Below are positions 54,284 to 63,500 of a stretch of 64,000 nucleotides of DNA, in pieces. The position numbers were made by a program, and so were the translations under genes. How positions within the stretch are numbered: position 1 is the first letter of the stretch; the number at the start of each line of letters is the position of its first letter. Source of the stretch: Candidatus Kosakonia sp. 282A-S69 (GTDB lineage Bacteria > Pseudomonadota > Gammaproteobacteria > Enterobacterales > Enterobacteriaceae); NCBI RefSeq assembly GCF_029433855.1, contig NZ_JAROAU010000003.1:2540756-2604755 (forward strand). The letters are read 5' to 3'. The notes below the pieces were generated by a model. The model did no database searches, was not told where the DNA came from, and worked only from the letters and a program-made list of their open reading frames with translations.

Positions 54284-55015
54284 ATGTTACACGCCATTTT
54301 GCACGGCAAAGCCCGGCGCGTGGATGTCAGCGATAAGGCCTCGCAAAGCTGGCGGTCGGTATTTCAACATTATGAAGATCTTCTGACTGCCGCATTCTGG
54401 GGGCGAATAAGTTACCTCTCCCAGCACGCCTTGCAGGCTTTACTCTCCTCGCTGCTCGCAACCGATATTTGCGAATGGGGGAAATTTGAATCCCTCACCT
54501 TCTGGCCCAAATACCCCTTTCCTGACGAACTGGATAGCGCTGTCGCGCCGTGGATCAATGAAAAGGATAAGTATGCCGAGCCCGATGTTGTCCTGACTTT
54601 CGAACACGCCACGCTGATTGTAGAAGTCAAACCCCCTGCGGGCGGTCAGCAGTATCAGCAGCAGTGGTGTAAAGAGATTTATGCCTGGAAAAATAGCGAG
54701 GAAGCTCAGCAGGCGCTGCATTTCCTGGCTATTGGCAACCTGCCAAAAGAGGCTGCCTTCCTGTTTGCGGGGCTGCAAACACTCTTCCCAGAAGTGAAAT
54801 TCTATGGTGCAGAGTGGCGCGAGGTGAGAGCTAAAATGGAACACCCCGCCAGCGCCTGGCCGACAGAGCAGGATCAGCGCATCATCGCCGATTGCCTGCG
54901 CGCCCTTGAGTTATATGGCGTTCGCGCGCCGTTGTTGCCGTGGCAGCCCTTTCTTACTTTTCTTCATGATGCCGGCCTCCCGGCTGACTTCCCCTTTTTA
55001 CAAGGAAAACCCTGA
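54284..55015 (+). CDS. PD-(D/E)XK nuclease-like protein
   Basis: A 243-residue protein whose centre has the layout of the PD-(D/E)XK nuclease fold: E31 in a helix (FQHYEDLL), E99-P100-D101 (YAEPDVVLTF), then E114-V-K116 in a strand (ATLIVEVKPP), then a helix with Q122, Q123 and Q126. These are the residues expected to bind metal and cut DNA. I cannot name the family. The ATG at 54284 has AAAGGAA before it. The stop overlaps the next ATG by one base (TGATG), so the two are coupled. A restriction, repair or defence role is possible. Confidence 0.7.
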   Translation: MLHAILHGKARRVDVSDKASQSWRSVFQHYEDLLTAAFWGRISYLSQHALQALLSSLLATDICEWGKFESLTFWPKYPFPDELDSAVAPWINEKDKYAEPDVVLTFEHATLIVEVKPPAGGQQYQQQWCKEIYAWKNSEEAQQALHFLAIGNLPKEAAFLFAGLQTLFPEVKFYGAEWREVRAKMEHPASAWPTEQDQRIIADCLRALELYGVRAPLLPWQPFLTFLHDAGLPADFPFLQGKP

Positions 55016-55647
55016 TGTCCGATCCCTTTAGCGTCGTTCGCCAGGCGCACCGGATTTGTGCGGCCTACTATCAGCAGATCCTGCCGCTCATCAATGAAAC
55101 CGCCTCTCACCTCGGGGCAACGTTTTTTCGCCGCGATCACTGGAGCTTCACTCCGCCGCCGCAGCGCAACAGCAACCCTTTTACCTGCTGGGAGTGGGAC
55201 TTTCTGCCACTGATGGATGTCTCCTTCGCTTTTGGTCGCCAGCAGACCGCCACCCGCAAAATGGGGAGCGAGGATTTCGTACTTGATTTCCGCCTGATTA
55301 CTGACAGCGCCCTTGCCTGGGAGCAGCGCAACGACCAGTACGGCAAAAATGAAAACCCGCTCGCCAGCGCGTTAAAAACACCGCCAGATAAATCAGAGAG
55401 CTTTCTGGCGGTGTTTCTTTTCGCCAGTGGCAAAAAAGGGAACTACGATTCGCCTTACACGCTGTGGAACAGCTATAGCGGTTATCCAAAAACTGACGGT
55501 ACGGTCACGCTTGCTGAACGTGAACCGATCAAAGCGATCGGCTTCAGGATCGATCTCTATGAACTGACGAGCGAAGGTAGCACCGATATGCTTGTTGAGC
55601 GCATCAACGCCCATCTTGCGATACTGCGGGCGGATAAAACAGCATGA
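55015..55647 (+). CDS. Partner protein of the nuclease-like gene, unknown
   Basis: A 210-residue soluble protein with no recognised domain. It begins with a helical region (about 1-35), then beta-rich segments with NPFTCWEWDFLPLMDVSFAF and LYELTSEGSTDMLVERINAH near the end. The ATG overlaps the stop of the PD-(D/E)XK gene by one base, so a fixed-ratio complex is likely. It runs convergently into the MFS gene with a 44-base overlap of coding ends. An immunity or specificity role for the partner is only a guess. Confidence 0.7.
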   Translation: MSDPFSVVRQAHRICAAYYQQILPLINETASHLGATFFRRDHWSFTPPPQRNSNPFTCWEWDFLPLMDVSFAFGRQQTATRKMGSEDFVLDFRLITDSALAWEQRNDQYGKNENPLASALKTPPDKSESFLAVFLFASGKKGNYDSPYTLWNSYSGYPKTDGTVTLAEREPIKAIGFRIDLYELTSEGSTDMLVERINAHLAILRADKTA

Positions 55648-56734
55648 GGCCCGCCAGCAGTGTAAAAGCGATCAGCGCCGGTGCCGCGCCGATCTGTGCG
55701 TAAAGCACGCCAAAAAGCATCGATCCGGCAACCTGCCCGGCGGCAAGCATAAAAAAGACCACGCCAACCCCGGAGGCGGCTCTCTGCGGCGTGGCCTGCG
55801 CGCCGCCGACCAGCAGCACGCCGGAGAGCGTAATATACCCGGCTCCACAGAGCGCCACCGCGGGGAAGAGCCAGCCGCTGAAATCATGGCTGAAGGCGAT
55901 CAGCACCAGCGGTGCGGCCATAAACAGCAGCGACAGACGGTAAACGTGGCGCATACCGATGAGGCGCGCAAGCGGCCCGGTCAGCACGCCGAGCATCCCC
56001 GCTGCGCCGCACACCAGCCACAGCAGGCTGATCAGCGTATCTGCCACCTTCGCATGCTGGCGCAGCACTTCGGGGCCAAAGCTCCACCACGCTGCGCTCG
56101 CCATACCGCTGATACAGGCAATAATCGCCAGTTGTAGCACCTTGCGATTAAACAGGTTCGTATTACCAGACAACTCAACCTGCACCGCCGCGCCCGACGG
56201 CAGATAACGCCACACCGGCAGCAAGGTCAGTAGCGCAATTGCTGCGAACAGCACGCAGGCGTAGCGCCAGGGCAGAATAAGCAGCAGCGGCACAGAGAGG
56301 ATAATTCCTGCGCCAGTGCCGGCATTGATGATGGTATTAACCTGCGTCTGGCGCTGCGCGGGAATGGCCTGGCTGACGGCCGCTGCCAGTGAGGGTGAAG
56401 CGAGCCCGGCGCTAAAACCGGCAATCAATAACCCTGCTGCCAGCAGTAACGGAGAAGAGGCAACGGCAAGCAGCAGCAGGCCCGCCGCTGCGCAAAGAGC
56501 AGAGATAACCCCCGCAAGCCTTGCACCGTAACGCGCGCAAAGCCGTGATGCCAGCGCAACCGACAGGCAATACGCCAGGAAACTGCAGGCGGAAAGCACG
56601 CCCGCCAGACGCGGACTGAATGGGATCGCCTGCGAGACCGCGGGCAGCATCAATCCCCATGAGAAACGCGCCAGCCCGTACGAGACGGCAATCAACAAGA
56701 AGCCGGTGACGGCGAGCGAAAGGGAATGTTTCAT
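55604..56734 (-). CDS. MFS transporter, YbfB/YjiJ type
   Basis: A 376-residue inner membrane protein with 12 predicted helices. YGLARFSWGLMLPAVSQ near residue 19 is typical of the YbfB/YjiJ group of major facilitators, whose substrates are mostly unknown. Its start overlaps the TetR gene end by four bases, so it is co-transcribed and controlled by it. Its C-terminal 44 bases of coding overlap the convergent partner gene on the other strand. Confidence 0.85.
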   Translation of the reverse strand: MKHSLSLAVTGFLLIAVSYGLARFSWGLMLPAVSQAIPFSPRLAGVLSACSFLAYCLSVALASRLCARYGARLAGVISALCAAAGLLLLAVASSPLLLAAGLLIAGFSAGLASPSLAAAVSQAIPAQRQTQVNTIINAGTGAGIILSVPLLLILPWRYACVLFAAIALLTLLPVWRYLPSGAAVQVELSGNTNLFNRKVLQLAIIACISGMASAAWWSFGPEVLRQHAKVADTLISLLWLVCGAAGMLGVLTGPLARLIGMRHVYRLSLLFMAAPLVLIAFSHDFSGWLFPAVALCGAGYITLSGVLLVGGAQATPQRAASGVGVVFFMLAAGQVAGSMLFGVLYAQIGAAPALIAFTLLAGLMLFYPPAVSQDGR

Positions 56735-57255
56735 GGCGTCTCCTGGCGTGCCGTAAGCAGTGCTGCCGCGTCCCCGGCTCGTCTGGCGGCCTGCGCACCG
56801 ATGATGAGCGCCGACGTTATTGCGCCCTCAAACAGCATCCATATCGCATCTGCCAGCGCAGGGTTATGCACGCAACCAGCGATGTAAGCGCGCAGTTGAT
56901 AGCGGAAATCGAGCGCCAGCGCCGAGAGGCGCACGCTCTCCTGCGCATACTCACCCCAGGCTTTCAAAAAGAAGCAGCCGCCGGTACCGTAGGCCTCCAT
57001 CCAGTCGCCGAGTACGGTAAATAGCGTAGGGATGGCATGCGGATCGCCAGGCTCGCGCAGATCGGCAAAAAACCGCTGCTGCCGCGCCTGCATTACCGCC
57101 TCGGTAAGCTGCTCGCGTGATGGAAAATGGCGATAGAGTGTACGCGTGGAGACGCCCGCTTCGCGACAGATGCAGTCAGTGCTGGTGGCGTGAAAGCCGT
57201 TGTCATAGAAGAGTCGCTCGGCGGCCTCAATGATATCTTTTCGTTTTTGCATCAT
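56731..57255 (-). CDS. TetR-family repressor
   Basis: A 174-residue regulator. The N-terminal helix-turn-helix is DIIEAAERLFYDNGFHATST then DCICREAGVSTRTLYRHFPS; the C-terminal helical domain would bind an inducer. It leads a two-gene operon with the MFS exporter. A near-perfect palindrome lies 6 bases upstream of the start. The first or second ATG could be used (57255 or 57252). It probably derepresses the transporter when its substrate is present. Confidence 0.88.
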   Translation of the reverse strand: MMQKRKDIIEAAERLFYDNGFHATSTDCICREAGVSTRTLYRHFPSREQLTEAVMQARQQRFFADLREPGDPHAIPTLFTVLGDWMEAYGTGGCFFLKAWGEYAQESVRLSALALDFRYQLRAYIAGCVHNPALADAIWMLFEGAITSALIIGAQAARRAGDAAALLTARQETP

Positions 57256-57260
57256 TTAAA

Positions 57261-57280
57261 AGTAAACCGATCGTTTTACT
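57261..57280. promoter_or_regulatory. Probable TetR operator
   Basis: AGTAAACCGATCGTTTTACT is a 20-base inverted repeat centred on CGATCG with one mismatched pair. It lies just before the TetR gene start, the usual autoregulatory place. Confidence 0.75.
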
Positions 57281-57538
57281 TACGCAAAAAAAATAGTACA
57301 AAAATTTCAGAAAGCTTATTTCTTATGACCTTAAAGCGATGTTGACGATCGCCAGCCTTTACCGCTTCGATATAAAGCGGGTGAAATATCCTAAAAGAAA
57401 AGCTTTGCGTTGAAGCACTTCCCCCTTTTGCTAATTATTAGAAATTGCCTTCGCAGTTAACATTTTTCACAGCCTGCTGTTATTCAACATCAGCGCCTTT
57501 AATCGTTAAGTCCGAGAGATTATTATCAGGGGGTGACT

Positions 57539-60500
57539 ATGTCCGACTATGATACGCTTCCCAGAAACCTTCCTGACACAATAACTGAACTGACCGATAC
57601 GGTGAATCCGGAACTGCCGGAAGGTTTTTATGCTTCACCATTAACAAATGATGATTCAGCGCTTGCCGGAGATATTTATTACCTTTTCCCTGATGATATC
57701 CTGGAAAATAAAAGCCACTCACCGGACAACTCAGCAAAAAATAACCACCATCCGAACGAAAATAAAAAAGAAGGCGTGCGTGAGTTTATTCAGGACGCGC
57801 TGAATAAAAAATTGCCCGAACTTATCGAATATCATGAGAAGGGTTACAACCTTGTCAGGCTGGATAATAACGCCCTGCGTCAGCTCCGGGATACTCTGCA
57901 GAAAGATGCCCGCCGCATCCCCGAATCGCTGCTTAAACCCGCCCGCCGGTTTACTGATACCCTTGATGCCGTGACCGACTCTGACGGCACGCCCGCTCCT
58001 GAGCTGCTGCAGGCACTGCCCGTGGTGAATGCCCTTATCCGGCAACTGAACGCTGCGCTGGACGATCTCAGCGCCACCCGCAGAGTCAGCACGCTGAACT
58101 GGGAGGAGGAGGTTGAACAGACGGCGCGCGAACAGCGCGGGCAGCTGGTCACGCGCGCGGCTGAGAGACTGTTCCCGCAGCAGGGCCAGGCCGCAGAGCG
58201 CGAGGGCAGCCGCCAGAAACTCGAGGCTCTCCTGTTCGCACAAAGTCATGCGCTCAGTGCGGAGTATAAAAAATTCAGTCTGTTAAAAGCCTCGCTGGCT
58301 GCGGAAAGCCGGATAACCCGCCAGCGGCTGGCGGCCCGTCTGCAGACCCGGGCGCAGACGCTGCTTGAAGGCGCGCGGGAGGCACGCCGCGCAGCCCTGG
58401 ATATGCTGCTCACGGAACCGGGTGCCGGGCAGATGAACACCGAACAGCTCATGCACTGGAGCCAGGGGTATCAGTTATATGCCCGGTACCTCCGGGCGGT
58501 GGATACCCCCCCCGACGGGGGCGCCCTCAGGGGGAATCCGCTGATTGCCGCCGTAAACAGGGCGGCCCGTCAGGGCACATCGCCGCGCGCCAGGCTTGCC
58601 GGCAGCATGGTACCGCTGGCTGATGCACTTGGCTCGGTTGCCGTTCACCTGCTGCAGGAAAAAGAGCGGACGGAGCCTGCGCCAGCGGCTCCTCAGCCTG
58701 TGCAGGAGGCGGGTTTAACGGGCAGGATCAAAAACGTTGTCTGGGACAGGGGGCGTAAAAAAGGGCGTGCGGTGCGGGCAGCCTCCGTCTGGCTGGCACA
58801 CTCTGCCGGGGGCGCAGTCAGCCGCACAGCCTTCCGCACAACGCATACCCTGCAACGGACGCCGCTCCTCAGCGAAGGCACCCGCCAGGCCATTAACAAC
58901 ACGGCACTGCTTCTGCTTGATGAAATACAGCAGGCAGAGCGGCGAATCAGGCACCTGCCGGGCTATGCGTGGGTCCGCCAGGAAGCGGTACAGCAGCAGC
59001 AAAACGTCAGCCGGAAAATCACCGATCCCCGTGAATCAGCGTTAATGGATGAACTGGTTTCCCGGCGGCTTGCCGCAGAGAGCGACCACTGGCAGCAGAT
59101 GGCGGAGAGTGCCGCAGGCCAGATAGAGACCCTGCTCTCTCCCCTCACCCGGCTCGCGGACACGGCCAGGTTTAACGAATTTTATTTTGCGCTGAGTGAT
59201 ACGCTGCGGGCACACCCGGCACCGGGAAGCGCGGAGGCGATCGCGCAGATGGATGAGACAGTGATCCAGGCCCTTGAGCAACTGGCGGGGATCGGGCGGC
59301 AGCTTGACGCCTCCGCCGTCCGGCTGAGCGGACACGGGCATGAAGGCGGAAAAGCACTGCAGGAGAAAGCCGGTGAATGGCTGATGGCGCTGAAAACCCT
59401 GAAGAGCCAGGTCAAAACGCAGGCCATCCACCTCACCGGCCGGGCGCCGGATAACTTCTCCCGCAGCGGCATGCTGGCCCGCGGCATCGCGGAGTGGGCG
59501 CAGGCTCTGCGTGAGGCCTCTCTCGCGGGCCTGACGGGTGAGGCACGCACCCGCGCCAGCAGCCTCTTCGATACCGTGCTCACGGAGCTGCTCAGTGAGC
59601 ACCGTCAGCACTTTGCAGACAAGAGCGATCCGCAGGCAGAAAGCCTGCTGAAACGGGTCGCCATGGCGTTAAAACATGCCGCGGAAGGGACGACGGTCTA
59701 CCCGCCAACGGCAGAAGAGATCCTGGCCGGCACCCGCACTGTCTCTGCGGATGTGCAGCACTGGGCGGAGAAAAAGATCCTCTCCGGCGCACTGTCAGCG
59801 GCGATTTCAGGCGGCTTTAAACTGCTGACCGGGCCGGTTTCCCTGCCCGTACGCATCGCCCTGCGCAGCGCGAAAACCGGCTGGACGCTGAACAGGAACC
59901 TCAGGGCGATGAGCCGCGTGCGGCTGGGTGAAGGGCCGCCGGGCCGCAGTGCGCGGGATCGGCTTATCCATCAGGAGCTGTCCAAGCTGGCGTTCCGGCT
60001 GACGCTCTCATTATCCCCGGCCGGCGGTTATGGCGTGGCCGCCACTGTTGTCGGTGGCCGGATGATTAAGGGTAAAAAAACCTATGCCAGCGCGCTGACA
60101 AAAAAAGTGGTTGTCGACCTGCCGCAGGAAGCGCTGTGGTCCGGTCTCGCGTATGGCGGTTACGCCGGGGTCAACGCTGTGGTGCGGGCCAGCGCGGAGC
60201 GCGCGATGCAGGAAGCCTGGGAGCAGGTGGCTCGTGAACAGCGTGAGAGAATGCAGCAGCTGATGCAGCAATTAAGCATGGCGGATAGTGAAGAAGAAGA
60301 GAGTATTTCAACATCAGATGAATTCACAGGCGACACCGGAAGTGAATTAAGCGTCGAAACAGTTGACGAGGCCACCACTGAAGAGAGCGAGGTTGGTGAA
60401 GAGAAGGCGGCTGCAACAACCGCGGCAGAAGGTGAAACGTCTGCGGCCACAACAAATAAGAAAAAAGTGCCGATACTCTCCCGCAGCGGCCGGGTAAAAA

Positions 60501-63500
60501 GATTTGCGCCGGGCAGGGGTGCCTCCCGAACAGGCATAGCGGTGAACGCCTCGCCTGATAAGGGTGATAGCAAAATCCTCTCCTCTCAGATCTCCGACAG
60601 TTTAAAAGATATTGTTGAGAAACTGGCCTCTGGGCAAGGTTTCGTGAATTCCAGTTTCAAAGAGGGGCAAGAAGGCTCTGTTTATAGTTCGGGCAGCAAC
60701 TTTTATATTTATATAAACGAAAAGTACTGGCCGATACATTTTAAAGACAATCAGAAAGGAGTCATCACTCTCAATCCTTATGCAAAAGAGGGAGAGCTAA
60801 AAATTGATGTTCACCTCAAGAACAATACCTGGATAGCAACTGCAAGCGAAAACACAAAGCACAATTACCCCGACCTCCCCACTAAGACAGAAAAAACAGC
60901 CTCACCGGCTGGATTATCTAATAGCACAGTATTACCGGAGCTTTATAAAAAGGTTAAAAGTTGGCCAACAACCAGCGCTTTTTATTATGACAATATGGTT
61001 GATGGCAATGAGGCTCAAATCTATACAGATAATAAAAACCATAAAAGTTATATTTATCTCAATGGCTTTTACTGGCCAATAATCATTACAGGGGATTCGA
61101 CAGCTTCTATCTTATTGAACAACAGTGATCCACAGCAGAAAAGAATCATCAATATAAGGAGAATCAATCAACAATGGGGCTCAGAACCACTATTTAACAC
61201 AAGCCCTATGCCTGTAAAAACTGTCGGCAAATTTAGTATTGAGGATTACATTAGCGCTTTTTTCAAGATTGACAACGCCGCAAAAGTCAAAGCCGATCAA
61301 TTACAGAAATTAAGTAATAAATTATTTTTAGATAAATCCACCGGTCAGCACTATATACTAGTGAACGGCTATTACTGGCATGTCGTGTCTATTTTACTTC
61401 GTGATTCAGAAAAAATAGAAACCTGGAAAATAATTGAATCCGGCGGGCGTGAACATCTCAATATATATTATAACGAGGCTCTTTCGACATGGTCCCCATT
61501 AAAAACAACGGATGACAAGCATCCTACAGAAAATAATTCAACACCTAATTCATTATCGGCTGATTTAATAGGCGAGATGAAAAAATGGGATCCAGATTCT
61601 TCTGTGCGCCCCTTTAACTCAGGGCCAGGCTTAGAGGGAACTGTATATCAAGGCAAAACGGGTGAGCATTATATCTATCTGCAAAATCGTTACTGGCACT
61701 TCAGCTGGGTAAAACCTAATGTAGGTGGTGTCACAATCACTATAAATGGCGTTAGTAAATTTATTGTTCTTTTTAGGGAGGACAATGAATGGCACTACTT
61801 TGATGAAGAAATAGTAGCAGATTCGTTTGATATCGATACTCTTCTTAAAAGCATTGAGGATGCTACGCTTGATAGCGAAACGCGAGAAAAAGTAGAGTCA
61901 ATATTATGGCGGGATAATTTCACGTCGCTGGATGATTTTCTACATAACTTACATAAAGCACTTGAGGATGGGTTTTACAGGCTCTATGAAAAGCCGGCCA
62001 GCGATGCTCTTATCAGTATTATTTCATTAAGTAATAAAATATCAGAACAGCAAAAATCAATAGCTTATTATGATCCGACCAAGGGTAGCGAACAAGAAGA
62101 TCTGAGCTGGAATCAAAACTTACTCAATCTCTATCGTGAAGAGTTCTTAAGCGAGGAAGAAGAGAGCGCTTATTTATATGCCGCGCAACAAGCTAAAGTT
62201 GCGGTAAATGAGGCAAATATTAGGGTTGCCCAGCTGAGCACGGCGGCCATTGATAAGCAGATCAAAGAACAATACGACGCTATCTCTGCCCGTATGAAGG
62301 ATATATCTTTCTGGCTTGATTTCCTTTTAGAGAGGCCGCTATCTGTTGATATCCCCATCGCCCAGGAGAATATAAACTCTCTCAAGTTAACAATTACTAC
62401 CCATCAAACCAGAATTAATCAACTCAGCACGTTGAGGAAAAACATTCTCGATCGCAAAGCCGAATACCAGAAAGTCATCGACGACTATAATAAAAATTAT
62501 CGCCTGATGAATATCAGCATCGATTTTGTGAAAAAAGCGCTTGCCAATAAGAAAAAAATCGCGGAAAGCGATGATAACGTAAGTATTGCCGAAGAGTTAC
62601 TGATAGATTTCACTTTGCAAAAAATCGCTATCCGAAACTCCGCAACCGGTGCCTATACACAAGCCGAGCTCGATAAGTTAAAAACACTGAGCATTTCACA
62701 AACAATGATCGCACAACTCATCGAACGCCATACGCTGAGCCAGGAATTAATAGAAGCGATCCAGCAGTCGAAAATTAAGTTCCCACCCCTGAAGAAAAAT
62801 TACCAGGATATAGAATGGAGCAATAACGAAGCAGAGAAAATATACAAAGAAAATTATCCAGACGATGAAAACTTAGAAGCAAATCAATTACTCGCCCCTC
62901 TACTTTACTGGTTATTAAAAAACAACAGTAACTATAGCCTCCTGAGGTCTACAGATATTGATGATGTTGTTAATCTTTATTATTCAGACGCCTATTCGTT
63001 GAACCCTCTTAAAAAAATCAATAAGATGCCAGAGGGATATACCCCATTGTCGCATATGTTAAGCAGTGAATACTTCAACTCTGATAGCGAGTATTATCAG
63101 CAATTCGCTACCTATAAGGAAAAATATAGCGATTACGAGGCCAGTGAGAACACCAAAGATTTTCTTCTCTCTTCCGATCTCTCTTTAAATGAGATCACCG
63201 CTAAAGTTAAAAAGCGCTTCTACTTTAACGTGCTTCAATCAACAGATGTTCATGATAAACACGATGGCGGAATGTTATTTGTTGAACTTGAGGATGGTCG
63301 CTGGATTTTCTTCTCTCTTTTCCCTGACGCTCTTTTTAGCCGGGTATTCTCTCATGATGAGATGATGGCGAATATCTGGTTAAAAACCATAGCCACTCTT
63401 ACGCCGGAGCAAACGCACTATCACGGTATTGAGTCCGTTTTCCTGGAGTCGTTTTTCCTGAAAAATTTTGATCCCAAAAACAAGAATGTGTTAGCCGGTA

